Assembly (NCBI GenBank): GCA_963815045.1
Contig: CAWFET010000002.1
Location: 496,001 to 560,000, forward strand
DNA: 64,000 nucleotides
DNA from: DASUPK01 sp963815045
Lineage (GTDB): Bacteria > Actinomycetota > Thermoleophilia > Solirubrobacterales > 70-9
Direction of reading: 5' to 3'
Part shown: positions 1 through 8,081 of the stretch, in pieces
Layout of the letters: each line of letters begins with the position of its first letter
Position numbering within the stretch: position 1 is the first letter of the stretch
Made by a program: the position numbers and the translations under genes
Notes under the pieces: model-generated
Databases searched by the model: none
Told to the model about the DNA's origin: nothing
Seen by the model: only the letters and a program-made list of their open reading frames with translations

Positions 1-945
1 CAGCAGCTCGTCGGGGTCTGCACGGCGACCGAGCCACCCGGACCGGATCTGCTCGAACAGCGACATGGGCTCGTTCCGGCCGCGGCCCCGGCCGAAGTGG
101 CGCTCGAGGAAGAATTGGCCGATCGATAGGACCGTCGTCATCGCCAGGTACCAGATGGACGCCACGAGCAGCAGCGGGATCTGCAGGAAGTTCTGGGCGT
201 AGATCAGCTGGACCACGTAAGTCAGCTCAAGCACCGCGATCACGCTGACCAGCGACGTGTACTTGAGCATCGAGATCGTCTCGTTGCCGGTCGGCGGGAT
301 GATCACCCGCATCGCCTGAGGCAGGACGATGCGCCGCAGAGTCTGCATGCGCGTCATGCCCAGCGCCGTCGAGGCCTCCGTCTGGCCCTCGTCGACGGAG
401 ATGATCCCGGCGCGCACGATCTCCGCCATGTAGGCGCCCTCGTTCAGGCCCAGGGCGAGCATGCCAGCGATGAACGGAGTGATGAAGTCGTTCGCATTGA
501 GATGGATGAACGATGGGCCGAAGGGGATGCCGAGGTCGATCGTCGGATAGAGGGCCGCGATGAAGTTCCAGAACAGGATCTGGATGAGGACCGGCGTTCC
601 CCGGAAGATCCAGATGTAGAACCAGCTCGATCCGCGAATCAGCCCGTTCGGCGAGAGCCGCATCACCGCGAGGATGACTCCCAGCACGATCCCGATTGCC
701 ATCGCGAGGAGCGTGAGCTCGATGGTCTTCACGACCCCGTCCAGAACCTGCTGGTCGAAGAGGTAGTCCCCTACGACGCTCCACTTGAAGTTCGGGTTGT
801 CGATCGCGGACCGGATCAGCGACGCCGCGATCAGCGCGACGATCGCCGCCGCCACCCAGCGGCCCGGATGACGAACCGGGATCGCCCGAATCTCTTCGGG
901 CGATCCCGGCTGAACCGCTTCCTCGCTGCCAGATGACGGAGTCAC
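1..945 (-). CDS. Amino-acid ABC transporter permease, HisM family (3' end beyond window)
   Basis: Read directly from the reverse strand. A GTG start 18 nt after the stop of the substrate-binding gene opens a frame that stays open to the window edge (315 codons, C-terminus missing). A hydrophilic N-terminus precedes several membrane segments. The EAA loop typical of polar amino-acid permeases is visible (EASTALGMTRMQTLRRIVLP), preceded by GAYMAEIVRAGI. By family it forms the membrane channel of a polar amino-acid importer. The lipoprotein gene lies just upstream, and an ATPase gene may follow beyond the edge. The stop of the upstream gene is in the same frame as this start. Confidence 0.9.
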   Translation of the reverse strand, partial: MTPSSGSEEAVQPGSPEEIRAIPVRHPGRWVAAAIVALIAASLIRSAIDNPNFKWSVVGDYLFDQQVLDGVVKTIELTLLAMAIGIVLGVILAVMRLSPNGLIRGSSWFYIWIFRGTPVLIQILFWNFIAALYPTIDLGIPFGPSFIHLNANDFITPFIAGMLALGLNEGAYMAEIVRAGIISVDEGQTEASTALGMTRMQTLRRIVLPQAMRVIIPPTGNETISMLKYTSLVSVIAVLELTYVVQLIYAQNFLQIPLLLVASIWYLAMTTVLSIGQFFLERHFGRGRGRNEPMSLFEQIRSGWLGRRADPDELL

Positions 946-963
946 TGGCGAGACATTCTCTTC

Positions 964-1884
964 CTAGCTGGTCGCTCCGTTGATCTGCGGGTTGCTGATC
1001 GCCGCGTCCGGCAGCTGCCAGTAGTCGAAGATCTTCTGCATGGTGCCGTCGTCATACAGAGCCTTCACCGCGTCGAGGGTGGGCTGCGCGAGGGCGCTGC
1101 CCTTCTTCAGTGCGATCCCGTAGGGCGCGACGCCGTAGGCGGAGCCGAGCTTGAACTGGCCGTTCGACTGCTCGACGATGTACGCCGCGACCGGCGAGTC
1201 CGCCATGCCGAGCTCGGCGCGGCCACTCGAGATCGCCAGGTTGGCGCCGTTCTGGTCCGGATAGACCTGGACGTCGACATTGCACTTTCCGGCCTGTCCC
1301 TGGGCGTCCTCCTGCTGCGTGGTGCCCTTCTCGACCGCGACCGAGTGATCGCAGAGATCAGCCAGGCTCTTCGGGTCGAGGTTGGCGTTCGCGGCGGAGT
1401 AGAACGACGTGCCCGCCTGGGCATAGGTGACGAAGTCGTTCGTCTTCTGGCGGTCCAGTGAGTCGGTGAACGACGAAATGCCGAGGTCGTACTTGCCGGC
1501 GGTGAGGCCAGGCAGGATGCTGTCGAACGGCGTGTTCTCGACCTTGGGCGTGAGCCCCATGATCTGTCCAAGAGCCTTCGAGATGTCGGCATCCGCGCCG
1601 ATCACGGTCGTGTTATTGCCCTTGGCGAAGAACTCCATGGGCGGATAGGTCGCATCCGACGCGATCGAGAGCTGGCCGCTCTGGCTGACCGCATTCGCCG
1701 CCGCGCTCGCGATCGCATCGTCCTTCGCGACATTGATGCCCGGGGTTGCGGTCAGCTCGCCCCCGGCCGCGGTCGTGCCGGTGCTGCTGCTGCTGTTGTC
1801 GTTGTTGCTGCTGCCGCAGCCCGCTGCCACCATCACGGCGGCGAAAGCGATCACTGCGATCAGCGCTGAAAGTCGGGATCTCAT
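964..1884 (-). CDS. Amino-acid ABC transporter substrate-binding lipoprotein
   Basis: A 306-residue protein with a lipoprotein signal (hydrophobic stretch then VAAGC, Cys23), a Ser/Thr/Asn-rich linker, and a type-2 periplasmic binding fold: YPPMEFFAKGN near the start of the domain, then GADADISKALG and FDSILPGLTAGKYDLGIS, the usual order for polar amino-acid binding proteins. It would sit anchored outside the membrane and feed the adjacent permease. A longer frame opens at 1926, but the ATG at 1884 has a strong GGAGGAG Shine-Dalgarno and gives a proper signal peptide. The exact substrate cannot be read from the sequence. Confidence 0.9.
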   Translation of the reverse strand: MRSRLSALIAVIAFAAVMVAAGCGSSNNDNSSSSTGTTAAGGELTATPGINVAKDDAIASAAANAVSQSGQLSIASDATYPPMEFFAKGNNTTVIGADADISKALGQIMGLTPKVENTPFDSILPGLTAGKYDLGISSFTDSLDRQKTNDFVTYAQAGTSFYSAANANLDPKSLADLCDHSVAVEKGTTQQEDAQGQAGKCNVDVQVYPDQNGANLAISSGRAELGMADSPVAAYIVEQSNGQFKLGSAYGVAPYGIALKKGSALAQPTLDAVKALYDDGTMQKIFDYWQLPDAAISNPQINGATS

Positions 1885-1963
1885 GTCTTCTCCTCCCCCT
1901 AATGGGGTATCGGGTACGTCTCGCACCCTATCCGAGCGCCGTTAACCGGAGACTGTGTCCGAT

Positions 1964-1982
1964 TACTTCACTTTCTGAAGTA
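1964..1982. promoter_or_regulatory. Inverted repeat and promoter between the amino-acid uptake operon and cysM
   Basis: The 112-nt divergent gap holds TACTTC and GAAGTA separated by 7 nt. A TATGCT -10-like box (1981-1986) overlaps the right arm and lies 10 nt before the cysM ATG. A dimeric regulator bound here could control both directions. The site is seen; its function is inferred. Confidence 0.4.
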
Positions 1983-1996
1983 TGCTTTCCGCCTAG

Positions 1997-2965
1997 ATGA
2001 GCACCGAGCCGCTCCTCAATCGTCCCTGCGGCGGCCACTTCGAGAACGTTCTCGAGGCGATCGGCAACACGCCGCTGGTCGAGCTGCCGCGACTGACGCC
2101 CAAGCCCGGCGTTCGCCTCTGGGCCAAGCTCGAGGGCCGCAACCCGACGGGGTCCGTCAAGGACCGCGTCGCCAAGTACATGATCGAGGACGCCGAGGAG
2201 CGCGGCGCGATCGAGCCGGGCCACACCCTGCTCGAGCCGACCTCGGGCAACACGGGCATCGCCCTGGCGATGATCAGCCGTCGCAAGGGGTATCCGCTCA
2301 AGGTCGTGATGCCGGACAACGTCACCGAGGAGCGCACCCAGCTCCTGCACATGTACGGCGCGGAGATCGTCTACTCCGAGGGCGCCAAGGGATCGAACGG
2401 CGCCGTCGAGCTGGCGCTCGAGATGGCGGAGGCCGACTCGTCGTACTACATGCCCTACCAGTACGGCAACGAGGCCAATCCGCGTGCCCACTACGAGGGC
2501 ACCGCGAAGGAGATCCTCGACGAGCTCGACGAGGTGACGGCGTTCGTCGGCGGCCTCGGGACCGGCGGCACCCTGATGGGTAACGGCCGCCGCTTCAAGG
2601 AGGTCAACCCCGAGACCAAGATCGTCGCCGCGGAGCCGATGCAGGGGGAGCTGGTTCAGGGCCTCCGCTCCCTCGACGACGGATTCATCCCCCCGATCAT
2701 CGACCTGAGCCTGCTCGACCGGAAGATCATGGTCTCGAACATGGACGCGATCGTCTGGACCCGCAAGCTGCTGCACGAGGAGGGGATGTTCGCGGGGGTT
2801 TCTGCCGGAGCCATCGCCTACGTCGCCCACCGCATCGCCGGTGAGCTCGACGAGGGCAACGTCGTCTTCCTGGTCCCGGACGACGGCTGGAAGTACCTCT
2901 CCTCAGGCGTCTACACGAAGCCGCTCGAGGAGCTCAAGGACATCGACGCCACCGTCTGGTGGTAG
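1997..2965 (+). CDS. cysM: O-phosphoserine/cysteine synthase, CysM type
   Basis: A 322-residue PLP-dependent beta-replacement enzyme. It has NTPLVEL near residue 24, the PLP lysine in NPTGSVKDR (K55), the substrate-binding PTSGNTGI (81-88) and GGLGTGGTL. The region and the C-terminus (DDGWKYLSSGVY) resemble mycobacterial CysM more than CysK. Mycobacterial CysM makes cysteine from O-phosphoserine using the thiocarboxylated carrier CysO, and Mec then releases the cysteine. A Mec-like peptidase lies 2.4 kb downstream on the same strand, which supports CysM over CysK or cystathionine beta-synthase. No CysO-like gene is seen in the window. The start is nearly leaderless behind TATGCT. Confidence 0.85.
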   Translation: MSTEPLLNRPCGGHFENVLEAIGNTPLVELPRLTPKPGVRLWAKLEGRNPTGSVKDRVAKYMIEDAEERGAIEPGHTLLEPTSGNTGIALAMISRRKGYPLKVVMPDNVTEERTQLLHMYGAEIVYSEGAKGSNGAVELALEMAEADSSYYMPYQYGNEANPRAHYEGTAKEILDELDEVTAFVGGLGTGGTLMGNGRRFKEVNPETKIVAAEPMQGELVQGLRSLDDGFIPPIIDLSLLDRKIMVSNMDAIVWTRKLLHEEGMFAGVSAGAIAYVAHRIAGELDEGNVVFLVPDDGWKYLSSGVYTKPLEELKDIDATVWW

Positions 2966-2988
2966 CCGGCCTTTCGTAGGCTTCGCGC

Positions 2989-3798
2989 ATGGCTGCAGAC
3001 CCCGAAGCGCTGAAGCGCGTCGTCACGCGCGTCAAGAAGCTCACGAAGGACTTCGAGCCTCCGAGCTTCGACCACGTCCCGCATCCCGATGCGGCTCTCT
3101 TCCTCTCGGCGATCGACCATCAGACTGGATACACCGAGCCGCACATGGTGGACGGGGAGGGCCCCTACGAGGGCAGCGACCTCCTCTGGGCCCTCGGCCT
3201 GCGCGCCGAGCGGCGCGCGCCTGGCGCCCTCACCGCGCGCTCGCTGATGGGCGTGCCCGCAGAAGCCATCGCCGCGGTCTTCCGTGGCGGTCCCCAGGAC
3301 AACCTCCACGACCCCGAGCGCCGCGCCAAGCTCTGGGACAACCTGGCCAAGGGCATGCTCAAGGACTACGCCGGCCAGTCCGAGCAGCTGATCGACGCCG
3401 CGGGCGGGAAGCTCGGCGGACAGGGCGGCGCTCTCTTCCGCCTGAGCGAGTTCGACGCGTTCGCCGACCCGCTTCGCAAGAAGGCCTTTCTCGTCTGCAA
3501 GATCTGGGAGCGGCGCGGCTGGCTGGAGGTCTCCGACCCCGAGAGCTGGGAGGTCTCGGCCGACAACATCCTGATGCGCCTCGCACTCCGCTCTGGCCTG
3601 GTGCCCGAGGGCGACGTCGACGAGGTTCGAGAGGCGACCCGGGAGGCGTTCAAGCAGGTGGCGGAGCAGGCGAGGGTCTCACCGCCGGTCCTCGACGACC
3701 TGCTCTGGCAGAAGGGTCGGGACGATCCCGACCTGCTCGGCAACGAGGCCGGCGACCTGACCGAGCCACCCCGCCGCGAGGGCGTCGTCTTCTACTGA
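2989..3798 (+). CDS. Conserved protein of unknown function (269 aa)
   Basis: Not recognised. The protein is soluble, with no signal peptide or membrane segment. Notable stretches are DHQTGYTEPHMVDGEGPYEG in the N-terminal third and KKAFLVCKIWERRGWLEV followed by ADNILMRLALRSGLV in the C-terminal third. A fold related to helix-hairpin-helix DNA glycosylases occurred to me from the helical C-terminus, but no catalytic signature can be assigned. It starts 23 nt after cysM and has its own TAGGCT box six bases before the ATG, so it can be transcribed as a leaderless message. Confidence 0.7.
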   Translation: MAADPEALKRVVTRVKKLTKDFEPPSFDHVPHPDAALFLSAIDHQTGYTEPHMVDGEGPYEGSDLLWALGLRAERRAPGALTARSLMGVPAEAIAAVFRGGPQDNLHDPERRAKLWDNLAKGMLKDYAGQSEQLIDAAGGKLGGQGGALFRLSEFDAFADPLRKKAFLVCKIWERRGWLEVSDPESWEVSADNILMRLALRSGLVPEGDVDEVREATREAFKQVAEQARVSPPVLDDLLWQKGRDDPDLLGNEAGDLTEPPRREGVVFY

Positions 3799-3814
3799 GC
3801 AGCGGCTCGGCGGG

Positions 3815-4771
3815 TCAGTCGAGTCCGCGCTGCCGCCGGGCCCAGGCGTAGAAGGCGCCTGGTTCCCCCATGATCGTTGGGGTGGGATTCTCCCCTTGGT
3901 ACTTCTCTCCACCCGGGATGATCCTGCGCAGAGCCAGCCCCGCAAGCTCCCGCTCGATCAGCAGCCGCTCGCGCTCGATGCGCCGCACGTAGGTCCGCTG
4001 CTCATGGCTGGGCCGCTCCCGGTAGGAGTTCCTGCGCATGACCGAGGGGAACTTGAATGCGGTCAGGGCGGGTACGCGGATCATTCGGCGGGCGGCGCTC
4101 TGGCTTCTGCCGAGGAAGTTCATGTCCGGCGGGCCCTTGCCCTCCTCCCAGGTTTTCCAGCCCCCGATCCGGCGGCCCAGGTCGAGTTCGTGCACGATGG
4201 AGGTCGGAGGGACGTGGTTTCCGAGCCGAATGTTCCCCGGCTCCACGTCCGTCCCGCTGAGCCGCCTCACTCGGCTCCCCGGCGGGCCGAGCACCTCAGC
4301 GAGACCGAAGGCGATGTCAGCCGACCGACGCTGCATGTGGGAGACCATCGTGGCCAGGTGCTTGGGGTGCCAGACGTCGTCGTGTCCCTGGTAGGCGACG
4401 AACTGCCCCTTGGCCATCTCCAGCCCGGCGTTGTTGGGGACCGCCTGACTCCCGCTGTTCCGCTCCAGGTTGCGCCAGCGCACGCGCTCGTCGCCGAAAG
4501 ACGCAACGACCTGCTCCGAGTCGTCGGTGCATCCGTCGCCGACCACCACGAGCTCCAGATTGGAGTGGGTCTGCCAGAGCACGGAACGGATCGCGTAGCG
4601 CAGGACGCTGCTCCAGTTGTACGTCGCGATCACGACGCTGACCAGAGGGTCTCCCTCGACGATCGGGTCCGCGTGGGCGTTTCGGAGGATCTCGCGAGAG
4701 AGGGAGGCGCGCGCCCTGATTGCCCTCAGAATCGATACGGGACCGCGTCGCTGTCCTTCGGCAGTGCCCAC
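3815..4771 (-). CDS. Family 2 glycosyltransferase
   Basis: A 318-residue GT-A fold enzyme. It has VSVVIATYNWSSVLRYAIRS at the start of the domain, then VVGDGCTDDS and YQGHDDVWHP, whose acidic residues correspond to the metal/nucleotide-sugar site. No membrane segment is seen. The GTG start overlaps the end of the RmlC-like gene by 46 nt and has no clear ribosome site, so the true start may lie a little downstream. Together with the epimerase it suggests transfer of an activated sugar to an envelope or secreted acceptor. The acceptor is unknown. Confidence 0.8.
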   Translation of the reverse strand: MGTAEGQRRGPVSILRAIRARASLSREILRNAHADPIVEGDPLVSVVIATYNWSSVLRYAIRSVLWQTHSNLELVVVGDGCTDDSEQVVASFGDERVRWRNLERNSGSQAVPNNAGLEMAKGQFVAYQGHDDVWHPKHLATMVSHMQRRSADIAFGLAEVLGPPGSRVRRLSGTDVEPGNIRLGNHVPPTSIVHELDLGRRIGGWKTWEEGKGPPDMNFLGRSQSAARRMIRVPALTAFKFPSVMRRNSYRERPSHEQRTYVRRIERERLLIERELAGLALRRIIPGGEKYQGENPTPTIMGEPGAFYAWARRQRGLD

Positions 4772-5280
4772 TTGTCGGGGTCCTCGTGGTTGTACGGCTT
4801 CGTCGGGCAGTTGACGAAGAGGGCGTCGGTGTTGCCCACGTTCTGCACCGCGTGCCAGACGTTCGAGGGGATCACCAGGTTTCCGCGGCTGTTATCGCCG
4901 AAGAAGAGCTCGTTCAGCATCCCGCGAGTCGGCGACCCCTCGCGGTCGTCATAGAGGACCACCTTGACGGTCCCCAGGGAGAAGAAGAGCCGGTCGTTGT
5001 AGGTCCGGTGGAGCACGAACCCCTTGACCTGGCCGGGCCTGATGGTGATCTGGTAGACGTAGACGAGCGGCTCGTCGCTCAGGCCCCAGGCCGGGTTGAA
5101 GATTTCGGTGAGGGTCCCGCGCTCGTCCGGGTGGGTGATCGAGCGGTGCGTTACGACCCCCTCGATCAGTCGCTCGATCGGCTCGCTCTTCTCGGTGACC
5201 GTCTGCTCGAACTGCTCGGCGTCCGACAGGCTCGGCACGTGGGGTGTGGACTTCTCGGCGTCTCCGCCGTTCGTCGTCAC
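4726..5280 (-). CDS. RmlC-like cupin sugar epimerase
   Basis: A 184-residue cupin resembling dTDP-4-dehydrorhamnose 3,5-epimerases: HPDERGTLTEIFN, RPGQVKGFVLHRTYNDRLFF, and the late IPSNVWHAVQNVG segment containing the second conserved histidine region. It probably acts on an NDP-sugar. The exact substrate is uncertain because the KGFVLHR segment departs from the classical RmlC active-site sequence. It lies upstream of, and overlaps, the glycosyltransferase, so the two are likely co-transcribed. The pair sits between cysM and the Mec-like gene on the opposite strand. Confidence 0.75.
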   Translation of the reverse strand: MTTNGGDAEKSTPHVPSLSDAEQFEQTVTEKSEPIERLIEGVVTHRSITHPDERGTLTEIFNPAWGLSDEPLVYVYQITIRPGQVKGFVLHRTYNDRLFFSLGTVKVVLYDDREGSPTRGMLNELFFGDNSRGNLVIPSNVWHAVQNVGNTDALFVNCPTKPYNHEDPDKWALPKDSDAVPYRF

Positions 5281-5373
5281 TCTCCCATGTGGGGCTCCCT
5301 CGATACGAGCATGCTAGTCGCGCACGCGCGGCCTGTGCAGGGCCTGCGACGCCCGTCCACTAGCGTTTCGTCG

Positions 5374-5766
5374 ATGCGAGTCTCCCGCCAGATCTACGAA
5401 GACCTGATCGCGCACGCGCGAGAGGACGCCCCGAACGAGTGCTGCGGCCTGATCGGCGGCAACGACGGCGTCGCCAAGACCGTCTACCGGGCGCGCAACG
5501 CCGAGGCCAGCCCCCTCCGATACAACCTCGACCCCCAGGATCAGTTCCGGATCATGACCGAGATGGACGAGAGGGGGGAGGAGCTCGCGGGCATCTACCA
5601 CTCGCACACGGCGAGCCCGGCCTATCCCTCCCAGACCGACATCAACCTGGCCGCGTATCCCGGCGCGCTCTACCTGATCGTCTCGCTGGCGGAGGGGGAG
5701 GAGCCGCTCCGCGGGTACCGGATCGAGGACGGGACGGTCGACGAGGTCGAGCTCCAGGTGGAGTGA
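5374..5766 (+). CDS. mec: JAMM-family metallopeptidase, Mec-like (CysO-cysteine peptidase)
   Basis: A 130-residue Mov34/MPN+ protein. The JAMM zinc site is complete: E22 in NECCGLIGG, then H76 and H78, S86 and D89 in YHSHTASPAYPSQTD. By family, bacterial stand-alone members of this size next to cysM cleave cysteine from the carrier CysO. The frame is open far upstream, but conservation begins at the ATG at 5374, which has TAGCGT seven bases before it. The GTG of the next gene overlaps the stop (GTGA), so the two are co-translated. Confidence 0.85.
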   Translation: MRVSRQIYEDLIAHAREDAPNECCGLIGGNDGVAKTVYRARNAEASPLRYNLDPQDQFRIMTEMDERGEELAGIYHSHTASPAYPSQTDINLAAYPGALYLIVSLAEGEEPLRGYRIEDGTVDEVELQVE

Positions 5767-6263
5767 ACGACACGCTCGTCTGCCCGCGCTGCGCCCTCCC
5801 TCACCCGGGCAGCGAGCGGTTCTGCCGCAACTGCGGAATGCCCCTCGTCTATGCGGGCTCCCGCGAGGAGGAGCCGGTCACGGAGGCTCACGAGCGAGCG
5901 CGAAAGGTCCGCCCGCAGTACGCCCGCGGCGACCTGGTTCGCGTCACCGGCGCCAGGAACATGGCCGACGGGGAGCTGATCCAGTCCATCCTGCTCGAGC
6001 ACGGGGTCCCCTCGATGCTGCGGCGCGCACGTGGATTCGACGTGCCCGACTTTCTGGCGGCGGGGCCGCGGGACGTGCTGGTCCCCGAGTCCGGCTACGA
6101 GACCGCGCGCGAGGTGCTCGCGGGGACGGACATGCTCACCGCGGAGGCTGAGCCGGGCTCAATGCCCGGCATCGGGTCGCCAGCGCGGCTCGCGCTGGGC
6201 CTGATTGTGGCCGTTGGAGTTGCCGCCGTGATCGTCTATCTCTTCTATCTGGCGTTCGGGTGA
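5763..6263 (+). CDS. Zinc-ribbon protein with DUF2007-like domain and C-terminal membrane anchor
   Basis: A 166-residue protein. An N-terminal zinc ribbon (CPRC at C7/C10 and CRNC at C21/C24) is followed by a segment resembling DUF2007 'signal-transducing' domains (ADGELIQSILLEHGVPSMLR ending in a short alpha/beta region). One C-terminal membrane helix (LGLIVAVGVAAVIVYLFYLA) closes it. It starts with GTG inside the stop of the Mec-like gene. Its last 105 nt overlap the opposite-strand gene ending at 6159. Function unknown. Confidence 0.75.
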   Translation: MNDTLVCPRCALPHPGSERFCRNCGMPLVYAGSREEEPVTEAHERARKVRPQYARGDLVRVTGARNMADGELIQSILLEHGVPSMLRRARGFDVPDFLAAGPRDVLVPESGYETAREVLAGTDMLTAEAEPGSMPGIGSPARLALGLIVAVGVAAVIVYLFYLAFG

Positions 6264-7049
6264 GCGTCTCCGCCGCGTGGTGGGGTCGAAGCCGAACTCG
6301 GGCGGCGTCCCGAGCTCGAGGTCGAAGTCCGGCCGCTCGAGCGCATCGCTCAGGGAGGACGCCTCCGGCGAGTCGGACTGTGGGTAGAGGATCTCGTCGA
6401 GGTGCATCCGCCAGGCCCGCTCGATGTCGCGCATGCGGGCCTCGAAGGCGAGCTCCAGGTTCCCCTGCGGCCCCTGGCGGTGAAGGCGCGAGGCCATCCG
6501 CACGCACGCATCCGGGCCGGCATGGCGGTCGAGCAGATCGAAGACGGTGCCGCCCAGGATCAGCGCGTCGCGCCGTGACGGCGGGAAGGACGGGCGGTCT
6601 CCCTCGCGGAGCCGGGTGATGACCGCGGCCCGATAGAGGGAGGTCTGGCCGGCGAAGTACTGGGCGGCCCCCTCGACCAGCCAGGCCCAGCGCAAATACG
6701 TGATGAACCGGCGCGGCGTCCACATCGGGGGCAGGGCGGTGTTGTTGGCGGCGAGGACGATCTGGCAGTACATCCGCTCGGCCGTCCCGCGCAGCGCCTG
6801 CAGGGAGTCCTCGCCTGCCGAGCGCCGCTCCATCCAAGAGTCGTTCAGGCAGTGGATCTCGCGGTCCATCGGCCATCCCGCCAGGTAGCGACGTCCGGCC
6901 GGGGCGGCCGACCAGCGCACGGCCGGCAGCAGCGGATGCGCAGCGGAGAGCCAGGCCGGGTTGTCGTGGAGGATGATCGTGACGTCCCCGGGGACGTAGT
7001 CGAAGCGATCCTCGAGCCGCAGGCGAAGGTCCTCGAGCGCGTCGAGCAC
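6159..7049 (-). CDS. Peptidase-like (gluzincin fold) protein apparently lacking HExxH
   Basis: A 296-residue protein from the first GTG. The end of the fold typical of MA-clan metallopeptidases is visible (WLVEGAAQYFAGQTSLYRAA), but the helix before it, where HExxH should be, reads RRFITYLRWAW and carries no zinc motif. No signal peptide is seen. Credible coding sequence continues about 28 codons upstream of 7049 to the in-frame TAG ending the DUF1152 gene, with no ATG, GTG or TTG; CTG at 7100 is one candidate. It is probably the last gene of a DUF1802-DUF1152 operon. Role unknown, possibly non-catalytic. Confidence 0.65.
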   Translation of the reverse strand: MLDALEDLRLRLEDRFDYVPGDVTIILHDNPAWLSAAHPLLPAVRWSAAPAGRRYLAGWPMDREIHCLNDSWMERRSAGEDSLQALRGTAERMYCQIVLAANNTALPPMWTPRRFITYLRWAWLVEGAAQYFAGQTSLYRAAVITRLREGDRPSFPPSRRDALILGGTVFDLLDRHAGPDACVRMASRLHRQGPQGNLELAFEARMRDIERAWRMHLDEILYPQSDSPEASSLSDALERPDFDLELGTPPEFGFDPTTRRRRSPERQIEEIDDHGGNSNGHNQAQREPRWRPDAGH

Positions 7050-7133
7050 CCGGTGCGCACAGGCGAGATCGGCGTCGTCGTGACGCGAGGTGAAGCTCAG
7101 CGAATCGGTCTCGATCCAGGTGATGGATCCAGG

Positions 7134-8021
7134 CTACTCGCGGCCTCGGGCGCGCTCGCGCTCCAGGCTGAGCTCCGTGCGGACGCCCATTCCCTCGAGC
7201 GCCTCGTGTGCCTCCTCGAGGCTCGCCGCGGGCGAGACGGCGGTGGCGAGCGGCACGGCCGAGGCGGCGGCCGGCACCGGATCGAAGAAGAAGGTGAGCG
7301 CGCCCAGGGGAGTGAGCTCGACGCTGCGGCGCCCGCCGCGGATGGGGGTCGGCCCGCGCTCGCCGCGCGCGCACCGCACCGCCATCAGGCTTGCCTCGGT
7401 GGGGACGACCTCGGCCGCCTCCTCGACCAGCTCGCACGCTCGCGGCGTGAGGCCCCACGCACCGAGCAGGGCGTCGGCCGATTGCAGGGCGGTGATCCGC
7501 TCCAGCACCTCGTCGGGGGTGAGCTCGCCGTCGCAGCCCGGCCCGTAGACGGCGCCGATCACGTCGGTCGAACGCGCGAGGAAGAGGCCGGCGGCGAGCA
7601 CGATCGCGTCACAGAGCGGGCTGGCGAGGCCTGGCTCATGGCCGTGAGCCAGCACGTCGCCGCCGACGTCGAGCAGGACGACCGCGTCGCAGCCGAGCTC
7701 GCCGGCCGCCTCGGCGAGCCCCGTGGCCAGCGCCTGGGGTCCTTGGGTGATGTCGAGCAGCAGAACAGGCCGGCCAAGATGGGTCGCCATCTTCGACTCG
7801 GAGAACTCGACGTCGTCGAGGGTCGTGGTCCCGCCCTCGGTCAGCACGGCGGATGAGCCGCACGGGCGGCCCCCGCGAATCTCCTCGAGCGAGCGCGGGC
7901 CGGGCCGGGGGTCGATCGGCGAGCGCTCCCAGGCGACCCCACCCAGGACCCATTCGGTCCCGAGCGAATCGAGCAGGTCAGTGACTCCCAGGGCGCCGAC
8001 GACGTCCCCGCCGCCGCCCAT
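7134..8021 (-). CDS. DUF1152-family protein
   Basis: A 295-residue protein from the ATG at 8021. It has the glycine-rich opening MGGGGDVVGALG, a Trp-Glu-Arg motif (GVAWERSP), a repeated glycine-acid motif (LLDVGGDVLAHG) and AVYGPGCDGELT, matching the uncharacterised DUF1152 family. The DUF1152 glycine-rich loop normally follows a short beta strand, here encoded upstream of 8021 (ALLIG). The frame is open back to the TAG of the DUF1802 gene without a standard start, so the real N-terminus may be 5-20 residues longer (tandem CTG codons near 8036 are candidates). Confidence 0.75.
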   Translation of the reverse strand: MGGGGDVVGALGVTDLLDSLGTEWVLGGVAWERSPIDPRPGPRSLEEIRGGRPCGSSAVLTEGGTTTLDDVEFSESKMATHLGRPVLLLDITQGPQALATGLAEAAGELGCDAVVLLDVGGDVLAHGHEPGLASPLCDAIVLAAGLFLARSTDVIGAVYGPGCDGELTPDEVLERITALQSADALLGAWGLTPRACELVEEAAEVVPTEASLMAVRCARGERGPTPIRGGRRSVELTPLGALTFFFDPVPAAASAVPLATAVSPAASLEEAHEALEGMGVRTELSLERERARGRE

Positions 8022-8081
8022 GCCGATCAGCAGGGCGCGCTTGGAGTCTCTGAGCGCTTGGAGAGCCGCGGCCGTTCGAGC

